Below are positions 1 through 7,829 of a stretch of DNA of 64,000 nucleotides, in pieces. Source of the DNA: Myroides sp. 1354 (GTDB taxonomy: Bacteria > Bacteroidota > Bacteroidia > Flavobacteriales > Flavobacteriaceae); NCBI RefSeq assembly GCF_030324495.1, contig NZ_JACAGN010000014.1:149-64148 (forward strand). Direction: 5' to 3'. Made by a program: the position numbers and the translations under genes. The notes under the pieces were generated by a model. It saw only the letters and a program-made list of their open reading frames with translations. It was not told where the DNA came from and did not search any database. Each line of letters opens with the position of its first letter. Position 1 is the stretch's first letter.

Positions 1-210
1 GCTTATATTGGTTTTGGTGTTCGATGAATCTTCACTACGTTACGATTTTCGCTGCGCTCCGATTTGTTCATCGTGAGGTTTATCTCATTGGTTAATGTTT
101 TATATTGGTATTTGATGAATATATCTCACAGAGCTTATATTGGTTTTGGTGTTCGATGAATCTTCACTACGTTACGATTTTCGCTGCGCTCCGATTTGTT
201 CATCGTGAGA
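1..210. repeat. Direct repeat of a 78-base intergenic element
   Basis: Bases 1-78 and 133-210 are almost identical copies, starting GCTTATATTGG and ending TTCATCGTGAG. The 54 bases between them contain a shorter relative (TTGATGAATATATCTCAC). The same family recurs in the opposite orientation around 43380-43470 and 62640-62910, where it reads GATTCATCGAAC...GGTGAGATA. No protein-coding signal is convincing here. The left copy touches the window edge, so the array may be longer. Confidence 0.8.
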
Positions 211-232
211 TTGTGCTTTGTAGAGAATTCAC

Positions 233-267
233 TTCTTTCTTCTTTCTTCTTTCTTCTTTCTTCTTTC
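233..267. repeat. 7-base microsatellite (TTCTTTC)n
   Basis: About five consecutive copies of TTCTTTC form a pure pyrimidine tract. It is followed by CAATTCACAATC and lies just beyond the 3' end of the minus-strand methyltransferase gene. Such tracts are prone to slippage, but no gene start or promoter is seen inside it. Confidence 0.8.
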
Positions 268-309
268 CAATTCACAATCTCACAAAGAGCAAAGAACAAA
301 AAAACAGCT

Positions 310-1080
310 TCACAACATTCCTTTCCCTACGTACAACAAGGTATCATAGCGAAATACGACCTTTCCATTTTCTTGATATTTTTCAAAAATCTGTTCTAAT
401 GCTTGCATGACCTCCTGATAATTCATTTCTCCTTCTTTAGGAGCATAAGAAGACGATAGTAACCTACCTTTGAGTTCTTCCAGATTAAAAACTTGTTGAT
501 TCGTCAAGGATATAATTTCTAACGGTCTAGGAGCTAAAAAGGCTGCTATATTGTCTGTATCTATGTTCTTTTGGGTGACTTTGCTGTATTCTGGAATCAA
601 ATCGCGCATCATCTGTTCATATTCCTGTTGGAGTGGATCTGATGTACTGCGTTCATTCCACGCCAATACAATCACCCCTTTAGGTTTGAGGATGCGATCA
701 AACTCCAATTTTGTTTGTTCAAAATCAAACCAATGATAGGCCTGTCCGCAGAAAATTAAATCAATCGACTTGGTAACTAAAGTCGTTTGCTCTGCTGTTC
801 CATCTATGGCTTTGAAATTGCGATTACCTTGAAAAAAAGTTCGACTGGCTTCTCTCATTTCAAAGTTAGGTTCTACCCCATACACCAAATTCCCTGCTTC
901 AACAAAGCGCTGCGCAGAAAGCCCGGTTCCACTGCCGATATCCGCCACAGCAAACATCGGATTCAACCCTACTGCTTGTTCTAATTGTTGGATAATTTCT
1001 ACAGGATAGGTAGGTCTATAACGAATATAATCCGCTACGCGATTGGAAAATCGCGTGGTATTGGATGGATGAATGGACAT
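310..1080 (-). CDS. Class I SAM-dependent methyltransferase
   Basis: 256 residues with a Rossmann methyltransferase fold. The SAM-binding motif I (VADIGSGTGLS, residues 45-55) is followed by an acidic residue E70 (YGVEP) that should hold the ribose. The N-terminal stretch with RVADYIRYRPTYP is typical of the UbiE/YcgJ-like methyltransferase_11 group of small-molecule enzymes. The substrate cannot be read from the sequence. It is the first of six same-strand accessory genes, 59 bases downstream of the RibD-like gene, and probably has its own transcription. The start ATG is followed by a short polar leader as in relatives. Function class is secure, substrate unknown. Confidence 0.85.
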   Translation of the reverse strand: MSIHPSNTTRFSNRVADYIRYRPTYPVEIIQQLEQAVGLNPMFAVADIGSGTGLSAQRFVEAGNLVYGVEPNFEMREASRTFFQGNRNFKAIDGTAEQTTLVTKSIDLIFCGQAYHWFDFEQTKLEFDRILKPKGVIVLAWNERSTSDPLQQEYEQMMRDLIPEYSKVTQKNIDTDNIAAFLAPRPLEIISLTNQQVFNLEELKGRLLSSSYAPKEGEMNYQEVMQALEQIFEKYQENGKVVFRYDTLLYVGKGML

Positions 1081-1139
1081 CTTGACAAGTATTTAATTCA
1101 ACATCTTATAAAGATACGCTTTCTCGTTTTTATATCCGT

Positions 1140-1688
1140 TTACTTTGCGACTTTTCTTTTAGTATAAGTCAACACCACCATCCCTGTTTCATATGCTTGT
1201 TGATGGGTTAATTCCCAAGCAGAGCCCAAACTTTTTTCAGGAAACAATCGAATTCCTTCTCCAAGTAATTTAGGTGTAATGGACAAAATCATTTGATCCA
1301 ATACATCTGCATTCAACGCATATTGAACCAATTGTCCTCCTCCAACTAGCCAAATGTCTTTACCTATTGTTTCTTGTTTTAATCGTTGAATTGTTTCCGC
1401 TATATTTCCCACTACTCGGGTGGTTTTTGGACTATCAATCTCCAATTGTGGATTAGAGGTTACAACATAGGTGTCTTGATCCATATACGGCCACGGAAAA
1501 CCAAATCCCAAGATTGCTTTATAGGTATTACTTCCCATTAAGCAGGTATCAATTCCTGACACAAAATCCTGATAACCATAATCTCCTACAGCCTCCTCTT
1601 GAAAATCATCTAAAAAAGCAACACTCCCATCGGGTGCAGCGATATAGCCATCTAAACTTACCGCTATGTATAAAATAACATTTCTCAT
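1140..1688 (-). CDS. RibD C-terminal / dihydrofolate-reductase-like protein
   Basis: 182 residues. The start has the family signature SLDGYIA (residues 11-17), and a glycine-rich NADPH-binding loop WLVGGGQL lies near residues 113-120. The length fits the stand-alone RibD_C/YwjB-type reductases, which resemble DHFR but are usually of unproven function; it is not a canonical FolA. It lies 15 bases downstream of the cytidine deaminase gene on the same strand, so the two are likely co-transcribed. That pairing recalls the deaminase-reductase partnership of riboflavin synthesis, but the deaminase here is of the nucleoside type, so a riboflavin role is not supported. Confidence 0.8.
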   Translation of the reverse strand: MRNVILYIAVSLDGYIAAPDGSVAFLDDFQEEAVGDYGYQDFVSGIDTCLMGSNTYKAILGFGFPWPYMDQDTYVVTSNPQLEIDSPKTTRVVGNIAETIQRLKQETIGKDIWLVGGGQLVQYALNADVLDQMILSITPKLLGEGIRLFPEKSLGSAWELTHQQAYETGMVVLTYTKRKVAK

Positions 1689-1703
1689 CTATCTCACTTT
1701 AAT

Positions 1704-2102
1704 TTACCAGGTTTTATCTACTGTAGGTTTCCAATCAAAGGGCAAAAGTTCCTTCATCGTTAAAACAGTATCTGAGTTAACCATCACTTGTGTCTTATAA
1801 TTCTCTGGAGATACTTGCGTTATAAATTCACGACAGCGTCCACATGGAGGTACTACTTCTCCGCTTTCTGTAACGGCAATCAACTTTGCTATTTCTACTT
1901 CTTGATGTTTTAACATTTCAGCAATAGCGCTATGTTCTGCACAAAATCCCATCGAACAAGCCGTATCAATACTAATTCCCACATAAACATTACCTTGCTT
2001 TGTTAAAATAGCAGATGCTACAGAACCAAAAGCAACAAATCGGTTTACTTCTTGATATTTAGCATAGGCCAATGCACGTTCCTTTAATGCACTAAATTCC
2101 AT
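1704..2102 (-). CDS. cdd: Cytidine deaminase
   Basis: 132 residues, the usual length of homotetrameric cytidine deaminases. The zinc site is visible as C54-A-E56 (FCAEHSA) with the catalytic Glu56, and P-C87-G-R-C90, so the three zinc cysteines and the proton-shuttling glutamate are present. It converts cytidine or deoxycytidine to uridine or deoxyuridine in pyrimidine salvage. The gene precedes the RibD-like reductase by 15 bases on the same strand. Several stand-alone deaminases of this branch act on other heterocycles such as blasticidin S; the sequence alone does not exclude that. Confidence 0.8.
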   Translation of the reverse strand: MEFSALKERALAYAKYQEVNRFVAFGSVASAILTKQGNVYVGISIDTACSMGFCAEHSAIAEMLKHQEVEIAKLIAVTESGEVVPPCGRCREFITQVSPENYKTQVMVNSDTVLTMKELLPFDWKPTVDKTW

Positions 2103-2176
2103 TCTTTTTCTATTTTACTAATTTATTTTATTCTGAACTAAAGTACTTTACTTTTCACCACATCGGCCTTTGTATT

Positions 2177-2470
2177 TTACAAATTCACCTGTTTCAAAAT
2201 TTCTGGTACTGGTAATACACCGGTGTGTCTCCACAAAATTACACCTTGTTGGTCAATCAACACCATCGTTGGAACAGCGCGTACAAAAAACTCCGCCGCC
2301 AATTGTGAATCATGATCCACATCAATACGCTGTAATTCTACTTTTTCTGTTACCATATCGTATGACTCATCAATCATACGCGATAACATTTTACAAGGTC
2401 CACACCACTCCGCAAAAAATTGCAATAAAATCGGTTTGTCTGTTTTTCCTAAAAGGTCATCTACTTTCAT
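2177..2470 (-). CDS. Thioredoxin
   Basis: 97 residues, slightly shorter than TrxA. The active site WCGPCK is at residues 22-27 and the cis-proline segment AVPTMVLI follows in the expected place. No signal peptide is present, so it is a cytoplasmic thiol-disulfide reductase. It lies 74 bases beyond the start of cdd on the same strand and probably has a separate transcript. It may be one of several thioredoxins in the genome; nothing links it to a particular client. Confidence 0.9.
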   Translation of the reverse strand: MKVDDLLGKTDKPILLQFFAEWCGPCKMLSRMIDESYDMVTEKVELQRIDVDHDSQLAAEFFVRAVPTMVLIDQQGVILWRHTGVLPVPEILKQVNL

Positions 2471-2569
2471 CTGTACATTATTTATAATTTACATCAAAGG
2501 TAGTCTCCTTCTCTGAGGAGAAAACAACACAAGTTGAAGCGAAAATCGGACAAATTGCTTTTTTGTGTT

Positions 2570-2760
2570 TTTGCTTTTTTGTGTTTTTGTGTTTTTGTAG
2601 AGATTCTCAATAGTTAGAAAATTTTCTTCTTTCTTCTCTCCTCTTTATTTCATTAGGCTTTTTTGTGTTTTTGTGTTTTCGCTTTTTTGTAGAGATTCTC
2701 AATATTTAGAAAATTTTCTTCTTTCTTCTCTCCTCTTTCCCCTTTCTTCTCTCCCTCAAA
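2570..2760. repeat. Two tandem copies of a T-rich element with core GTAGAGATTCTCAAT
   Basis: Two copies with a 92-base period (cores at 2597 and 2689) each consist of a T-rich leader (CTTTTTTGTGTTTTTGTG), the core GTAGAGATTCTCAAT-TTAGAAAATTTT and a CTTCTTTCTTCTCTCC tail. A third copy is at about 3200-3290 and a divergent one at about 43495-43560. They fill the gap between thioredoxin and DinB, where no gene is apparent. Confidence 0.8.
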
Positions 2761-2762
2761 AG

Positions 2763-3188
2763 TTATTCAAAAATTTGTTTTTGATGGTGTTTGAAATGCT
2801 TGACATAATCTTCCATCAAATACGCAAGTGTTTGATTGTTACAAATTCTATTTTGTGCGTTTTTCTGTAAAACCGTTTGAAACAAAAACAACAGCTGCTT
2901 ATTTAAAGCACGCCATAATTCGACGAGTTGTATTAGTTCAGTTTCTTGATAATTAGCACTTTGACAATATGCTACCTGTTCGTAAAAAAGCTGTGGATTC
3001 TCTTGAAACTGCGCTTTAATAAATCGAAGATAATTCGTTATAGCACTATCAATTAGATGCCCTACGATTTCCTTTTTACTCCATTTATCTGAAGCTGGTT
3101 TATTTTCCATCTCTGTGGGTGAAAGTGCTAAAATTGCGGGAGGAAATTGCTCAATAAGAGTTTCAAATTCCTGGATGATTGCTTGCAT
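2763..3188 (-). CDS. DinB/YfiT-like putative metalloenzyme
   Basis: 141 residues predicted to form the DinB four-helix bundle. The likely metal ligands are H44 in the segment VGHLIDSA and the C-terminal histidines of KHFKHHQKQ. Members of this superfamily include thiol S-transferases that use bacillithiol or mycothiol. Because the window also holds bshB1, a bacillithiol-dependent transferase role is possible but is inference. The stop lies directly against the 92-base repeat, and the upstream region also holds a repeat copy. Confidence 0.8.
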   Translation of the reverse strand: MQAIIQEFETLIEQFPPAILALSPTEMENKPASDKWSKKEIVGHLIDSAITNYLRFIKAQFQENPQLFYEQVAYCQSANYQETELIQLVELWRALNKQLLFLFQTVLQKNAQNRICNNQTLAYLMEDYVKHFKHHQKQIFE

Positions 3189-3199
3189 CGTTTGTTTGT

Positions 3200-3446
3200 T
3201 GCTTTTTTGTGTTTTTGCTTTTTTGTAGAGATTCTCAATGTTTAGAAAAATTTTCCTCTTTCTTCTCTCTTTTTTCTTCTTTCCTTATAAGACTTATATT
3301 CTATTTTAAAAAATCACTTCGTTTTATCGGGCACAGGACCCTGTGCCCCTACTTTCTTCTTTCTAATCACTCATAACCGATAACCGATAACTCATAACTG
3401 ATATCAATATCTACTCACAAAAAAACGAAAAAACAGAAAAACAAAA
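3200..3446. repeat. Composite intergenic repeat: T-rich element, REP-like hairpin and GATAAC tract
   Basis: Reading left to right: one copy of the GTAGAGATTCTCAAT element (core at 3225), a hairpin GGGCACAG-GACC-CTGTGCCC at 3329-3348 followed by CCTAC, and a tract of CATAACCGATAACCGATAAC units at about 3368-3400 ending against the 3' end of the nucleotidyltransferase gene. All three modules recur elsewhere in the window. No gene is seen. Confidence 0.75.
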
Positions 3447-4304
3447 CTAACCCAAAGCATAGATTGTGTCAACAAAATGACGAACACCTTTTGCTTCCTC
3501 TTTATTGTGGTATAGATTCAGTGCATGTGCTACTTCTTGTTGTTGTTCCAAGAAGAAATCCATCATGACAAACAACGCTTGCCAATTCTGGATTAGAGAG
3601 GAGTCACTATACGTTTGCAACAGCTTTTGATAGTGAGAATCTTTTAAATAGTGACGCATAAACTTACCTGATTTCCCAACGGAAACGGAAAAGTGATATT
3701 GTACACCAATATTCCAGGCAACCATCTCCATAAAAACAGGACGAACGACGGTTTCCAACATCTCTTTTGCATAGGTAATTTCACCTCTTTTCAAGCCCTT
3801 TGCGACATTGGTCATGCACCACCAAAATTCGTTACTCACTTCGCTAAATTGTCGTTGTGTAGGCAGTTGAACGTGATAATCCTTATCTGAAGTTGGTGCA
3901 ATATCCTGAAACAAATCATCCTTATCCAGCCAAACGACAGTCAAACTATCCGATTGAAAATGAGTAGCCATTTTGGCTTTGGGAAACAGCGTAATATCTA
4001 AGCGATACCCTTCGTTAAAAATAATAAGAAAAGTAAAAGACACTTTTTCAATGGACTCGTCTTTTCCTAATTCCATTTCGTCTGGCAATTGTTGTACCAG
4101 TGGAGTCCCCAAGGCAAACAACCAGGAACGATTGTTTAAAAAAGAATCCATGTCATCCACTACCCATACAAGATCAAAATCCTGATACACATCGGCTTTA
4201 ACTTGAGGATTTGCCCTTGATCCATTGAGCAATACTGCGCGTATTCTACTGTCATTAGAAGCTAGATCAAGGATTTTATTTTGAATATTGATAGGGTTGT
4301 ACAT
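3447..4304 (-). CDS. Aminoglycoside 6-adenylyltransferase (AadS/AadE-like)
   Basis: 285 residues matching the length of the streptomycin 6-adenylyltransferase family. The nucleotidyltransferase signature is visible as LLNGSRANP (GSR at residues 28-30) followed by the metal-binding DFDLVWV (D42, D44). The C-terminal helical part carries WWCMTNVAKGL and several conserved aromatic residues. Members transfer AMP to streptomycin in the cytoplasm, and chromosomal AadS-type genes are known in flavobacteria. It stands alone with repeats on both sides and no integrase, so it looks resident rather than recently acquired. Whether it gives resistance cannot be told from sequence. Confidence 0.8.
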   Translation of the reverse strand: MYNPINIQNKILDLASNDSRIRAVLLNGSRANPQVKADVYQDFDLVWVVDDMDSFLNNRSWLFALGTPLVQQLPDEMELGKDESIEKVSFTFLIIFNEGYRLDITLFPKAKMATHFQSDSLTVVWLDKDDLFQDIAPTSDKDYHVQLPTQRQFSEVSNEFWWCMTNVAKGLKRGEITYAKEMLETVVRPVFMEMVAWNIGVQYHFSVSVGKSGKFMRHYLKDSHYQKLLQTYSDSSLIQNWQALFVMMDFFLEQQQEVAHALNLYHNKEEAKGVRHFVDTIYALG

Positions 4305-4359
4305 GCAGACGGGTGTAAATAAAAAATGAAGATACGAAAAAATGAAGGCAAACAGTCGA

Positions 4360-4445
4360 TTTGCTTTTTTGTGTTTTTGTTTTATCGGGCACAGGACTCT
4401 GTGCCCCTACGATCCTCTTTCTGATAACAGATAACAGTTAACCAA
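4360..4445. repeat. REP-like hairpin with T-rich leader and GATAAC tail
   Basis: A GCTTTTTTGTGTTTTTG leader, the hairpin GGGCACAG-GACT-CTGTGCCC (4387-4406) plus CCTAC, then GATAACAGATAACAGTTAACC. This is a compact version of the composite repeat at 3200-3446. It lies between two divergent genes, so it is not simply a terminator. Confidence 0.7.
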
Positions 4446-4475
4446 AAAAACACTACCTTTAACTATAAAAAGACT

Positions 4476-5153
4476 ATGAAAATCCTTGTTATAGAAGATG
4501 AAAAAGAACTTCGTTCCATTATACAAGAATCCTTAGCCAAAGAACATTATGTAGTTGAGTTGGCCGAAAATTACAAACAAGGGATAGACAAACTAATTGG
4601 TTACGATTATGATTGTATCTTACTAGATATCATGCTTCCTGATGGGAATGGTATTGATTTACTGAGAGAGATTAAACAAATAGGAAAGGAAGATTCTGTC
4701 ATTATTATTTCGGCCAAAGACTCCATTGACGATAAAGTATTAGGATTAGAACTTGGAGCAGATGATTACCTTACGAAGCCCTTTCATTTGTCGGAATTAT
4801 TGGCGCGAATCAAATCGGTTTTAAGAAGAAAAAACCAGCATGGTTTTCAGAGTATTAAATGGAATAATGTAGAAATCATTACAGATGAGCGCACAGTTTT
4901 GGTTGATGGATCTCCGCTAGCCTTAAACCACAAGGAGTTTGAATTGTTGTACTATTTTGTGGTCAATGCCAATCGATTAGTGACTAAATCTTCCTTGGTA
5001 GAGCAAATATGGGGAGACAATATGGATGAGGCAGATAGTTTTGATTTTGTTTATTCACAAGTCAAAAACCTGAGAAAAAAATTAAAAACACACCAAGCGG
5101 AGGTGAATATACAATCTGTTTATGGCATGGGATATAAACTCGTACAAGAATAA
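4476..5153 (+). CDS. OmpR-family response regulator
   Basis: 225 residues. The receiver domain (1-115) has the acidic pocket E7-D8, phospho-acceptor D51 (LLDIMLPDG), the conserved S79 and K101 (YLTKPF). The C-terminal winged-helix domain (about 125-225) ends in the typical SVYGMGYKL motif. It is the DNA-binding partner of the kinase that starts 1 base after its stop. The direct targets are unknown; the minus-strand lipoprotein at 6625 and the envelope genes after it are neighbours only. Confidence 0.93.
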   Translation: MKILVIEDEKELRSIIQESLAKEHYVVELAENYKQGIDKLIGYDYDCILLDIMLPDGNGIDLLREIKQIGKEDSVIIISAKDSIDDKVLGLELGADDYLTKPFHLSELLARIKSVLRRKNQHGFQSIKWNNVEIITDERTVLVDGSPLALNHKEFELLYYFVVNANRLVTKSSLVEQIWGDNMDEADSFDFVYSQVKNLRKKLKTHQAEVNIQSVYGMGYKLVQE

Positions 5154-5154
5154 A

Positions 5155-6429
5155 ATGAAGCTACATCATTATATGTTGGGCTATTTATCGGTGGGAATCA
5201 TTGTGGTCTTAACTGCCTGGGTTGTCATTTTTTATGCCTTTATGACGGATGAAGTTTACGATAATATTGACGATGGTTTGAAAAATAGCAAAACGGAAAT
5301 CATCAAAAAAGCCTATGCAAATCCACAGGTAGAGAGCTTTCTTCCTTTTGGGACAAATGGTTTTCGCATTACCCCTTTAGAACCAGGCGAATACTCTCGA
5401 AAGAATGTATTCAGCACAGAAATGATCTATATGGATGCGGATGACAATGACGAACCTGTTCGCATGTTAACCACAACCTTTATTGATCAAAAAGGAAATC
5501 CTTATTTACTCGAAATACGCACCTCGACCATTGAGGCCGATGACTTATTACGCGATTTTGGATTAGCCGTTTTTATCTTATACCTCGCGCTCTTAGTCAG
5601 TATTTACCTCATTAATCACATCCTCCTAAAACGCGCCGTTTGGAGTCCCTTTTACCGTTTGTTGCACAACTTAAAAACCTATACACTAGGCCAGCGTATC
5701 GTGACGCCAGAGACGCAAACGCCAATTAAGGAATTTACTGATTTACAGCGCGAAATCAACAAAATGATTGAACGTATTGAAGATATGGTAGAGCAACAAA
5801 AAACCTTTGTTTCCAATGCAGCACATGAGTCTCAAACTCCACTTGCCATTATTAACAATAAACTCGAATTACTTGTTGAAGCAGAAGATCTAAATGAACA
5901 TCAAATCAATCAAATTCAATCCATTCACCAAAGTTTAACGCGATTAATTAAGCTGAACAAATCTCTTTTAATGCTCGCTAAAATCGAGAATAAACAATTT
6001 GTTCAATACCAAGAGGTAAACCTCAATCAGATCGTCAAAGATTTGGTAGAAGATTGGGAGGATATCTTGGCTTATAAGCAACTAGAGGTTACGATAAACG
6101 AAACCCCCACATCTAGTACTATCTTCATGGATAAAGGACTAGCAATCACCCTCGTACAAAACCTATTAAAGAATGCTATTGCACATAATACTCCTAACGG
6201 TCAAATTGTAATTGACCTACAGACACATGCTTTTTCAATCCGTAATACCAGTACTGTAAAAGTTCCTTTAGATGAAAGTTTAATCTACAATCGCTTTTAT
6301 AGAAGTACCACCAATGAAGAATCTACAGGGTTGGGATTAGCACTAGTCCAAACGATTATCAAAGTTACACCTCTCCTATCTATTCACTACGAATACAATG
6401 GAATGCACTGTTTTAGTATTCGTTGGTAG
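5155..6429 (+). CDS. Sensor histidine kinase
   Basis: 424 residues from the ATG at 5155. A longer reading from 5122 is possible but would overlap the regulator gene. There are two membrane segments (about 8-30 and 136-156) around a periplasmic sensor of about 105 residues. The dimerisation/phosphoacceptor helix has H224 in AAHESQTPL, where the usual HELRTP is altered. The ATPase domain shows the N box (LLKNAIAHN) and the G2 box TGLGLAL. The G1 box (DxGxG) is not recognisable: the expected place reads IRNTSTVKV. This variation is common in Bacteroidetes kinases of this kind. It forms an operon with the preceding regulator. Confidence 0.9.
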   Translation: MKLHHYMLGYLSVGIIVVLTAWVVIFYAFMTDEVYDNIDDGLKNSKTEIIKKAYANPQVESFLPFGTNGFRITPLEPGEYSRKNVFSTEMIYMDADDNDEPVRMLTTTFIDQKGNPYLLEIRTSTIEADDLLRDFGLAVFILYLALLVSIYLINHILLKRAVWSPFYRLLHNLKTYTLGQRIVTPETQTPIKEFTDLQREINKMIERIEDMVEQQKTFVSNAAHESQTPLAIINNKLELLVEAEDLNEHQINQIQSIHQSLTRLIKLNKSLLMLAKIENKQFVQYQEVNLNQIVKDLVEDWEDILAYKQLEVTINETPTSSTIFMDKGLAITLVQNLLKNAIAHNTPNGQIVIDLQTHAFSIRNTSTVKVPLDESLIYNRFYRSTTNEESTGLGLALVQTIIKVTPLLSIHYEYNGMHCFSIRW

Positions 6430-6431
6430 TT

Positions 6432-6545
6432 TTTCAGTTATCAGTTAACAGTTATCAGATAAATTTTCTGAATCAAGGATATATTTTCTTTAATCGATTA
6501 TCCAGCGAAAAAGCGACTTGCAAAAAGGCAAATAAACAAAAAAAC
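6432..6545. repeat. Reverse-orientation copy of the GATTATCGATTA element
   Basis: Starting 2 bases after the kinase stop: a TTATCAGTTAACAGTTATCAG tract, then AATTTTCTGAATCAAGG, ATATTTTCTTTAATCGATTATC and an A-rich end with GCGACTTGC. This is the reverse complement of the unit that is tandemly repeated at 51971-52545. It occupies a convergent junction. Confidence 0.75.
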
Positions 6546-6573
6546 ACCTCAAAAAACGTTTTTCTGAGGTGTA
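6541..6573 (-). terminator. Hairpin at convergent junction
   Basis: ACACCTCA (6544-6551) pairs with TGAGGTGT (6565-6572) around an A/T-rich loop, with an A run on its left that becomes a T run on the minus strand. It fits a terminator for the minus-strand lipoprotein gene and may also stop the kinase operon. Confidence 0.6.
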
Positions 6574-6624
6574 TTGACTAACATTACATAAAATTGATTA
6601 CAACCCGTTATTGCTAACTGGGTT

Positions 6625-7056
6625 TTACTTTGCGTACTGTTTTTGTCCATTGAAGTAGAGTATACCTTCTTTGGCATCGTACTTGTACGTATTATCTTCG
6701 AAAAGATCACCTTCTTTTTTATTTAAAATAAAACTGGTTTTATCCTCATCAGGTAAAAACAGTTCAACTTTAGATTGATCTTCATTAACCAAAACAAAAG
6801 CGCTAAACACGGCTGTTTTCTCTGTAGATACAGGATCCAAACGCATCCCTTCATCAAATAATCGCAGGCATTTTTGCTTTAATTCGCTCCATGTTTCCCC
6901 AGCGCTTACCAAACAACCATGGTCATCTTTATCTCCCCCTACGATTTGTGTTTCTTGGGGTAGTTCCGATGTAGAGGTATTCGTCGTATTTTTTGGTCCA
7001 TTGTTACATGCAACCAACGTAAATAATCCTAAAATTAATCCGATTCCTTTTTTCAT
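6625..7056 (-). CDS. Small lipoprotein of unknown function
   Basis: 143 residues with a lipoprotein signal peptide and lipobox LVAC (Cys17). After a Ser/Thr/Asn linker comes a conserved-looking segment DKDDHGCLVSAGETWS (from about residue 42) with C48 and a second cysteine further on (KQKCLRLF), which could form a disulfide. The end is a compact beta-rich module (YKYDAKEGILYFNGQKQYAK). Similar short lipoproteins with the DxHGC-SAG-TWS pattern are widespread in Bacteroidetes without assigned function. It is monocistronic and convergent with the two-component system. Confidence 0.75.
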   Translation of the reverse strand: MKKGIGLILGLFTLVACNNGPKNTTNTSTSELPQETQIVGGDKDDHGCLVSAGETWSELKQKCLRLFDEGMRLDPVSTEKTAVFSAFVLVNEDQSKVELFLPDEDKTSFILNKKEGDLFEDNTYKYDAKEGILYFNGQKQYAK

Positions 7057-7364
7057 TTTTCTATTTTTTTAAAAGATTGCCTATCTCCTGTTATTTTTAA
7101 AGTAAAAAGCCTTCAATTTGATTCAAAATCAACCTCCTTATAGTAGCATACAAGATACAACAAATAATTAAAAACTCCTCTTTTTTCATCTATAATCTCA
7201 GTAAAAAATCAACATACCCAGCTGTTTTTCAGTCATATAACAAAATAAATTAAAAACAATTAGCTTGTATCCCCTTCGAAATCTTTACTTTCTTTTATTA
7301 TTCCCAATTCTTTCCAGATTCTCGAGCTATGTTTGTCCTATAAATTAAAAAAACAGAGACCGCT
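7057..7364. other. A+T-rich divergent intergenic region
   Basis: About 308 bases between the divergent lipoprotein and PepSY-like genes. Apart from the -7 box listed next I see no repeat, hairpin or credible reading frame. Confidence 0.6.
7328..7335 (+). promoter_or_regulatory. -7 box TATGTTTG of the PepSY-like pair
   Basis: The octamer matches the Bacteroidetes TAnnTTTG consensus and ends 29 bases before the ATG at 7365. No clear TTG is present at the usual -33 distance, so this is a moderate call. Confidence 0.45.
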
Positions 7365-7814
7365 ATGAAAACATTAAAAACATTTTTTTTAGGAATGATC
7401 AGTGTATTTGCTTTAATAATGAGTGAATCTGCCCAAGCCAAAGATGTCATCATTACAAAAAAAGAATTACCTAAAAAAGCACTTGCTTTTATGGATGTAC
7501 ATTTCAATGGTAAAACCATACAGACAGTAGAAAAAGACACGGATTTCTTAGCTGTATCTTACAAAGTAACCTTTGCCGATCGCATTGAAATCGAGTTTGA
7601 CAAGGAAGGAGAATGGGATGAAGTAGATGGCAACAAAAATCCGCTTCCCACTACTTTCATCTTAGAACCGATTGTAACCTATATAAAAACAAACTATCCT
7701 GACGCCCAAATTGTCAAAATAGACAAAGAAACTAGATTGTTTGAAGTAAAATTGAACAACGGACTTGAATTAGAGTTTTCAAAATCAGGAGTATTTAAAC
7801 GAATTGACAACTAA
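7365..7814 (+). CDS. Exported PepSY-like (DUF2874) protein
   Basis: 149 residues with a Sec signal peptide ending SAQA (likely cut after residue 25). The mature part has two PepSY-like repeats of the BLIP-like fold: each has a helix (KKALAFMDVHF; EPIVTYIKTNYP) followed by strands ending in a repeated IEFDKEGEWDEVD or LEFSKSGVFKRID hairpin. In Bacteroidetes such periplasmic proteins are common and mostly of unknown role; inhibition or binding of other proteins has been proposed for the fold. It starts a two-gene operon with the lipoprotein 15 bases downstream, which carries four related modules. Confidence 0.8.
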   Translation: MKTLKTFFLGMISVFALIMSESAQAKDVIITKKELPKKALAFMDVHFNGKTIQTVEKDTDFLAVSYKVTFADRIEIEFDKEGEWDEVDGNKNPLPTTFILEPIVTYIKTNYPDAQIVKIDKETRLFEVKLNNGLELEFSKSGVFKRIDN

Positions 7815-7829
7815 TAAAAACCAAAAAAA

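Noticed and set aside
105-410. 101-codon plus-strand frame at the left edge
   Set aside because: It lies in repeats and a microsatellite and overlaps the end of a well-supported methyltransferase gene.
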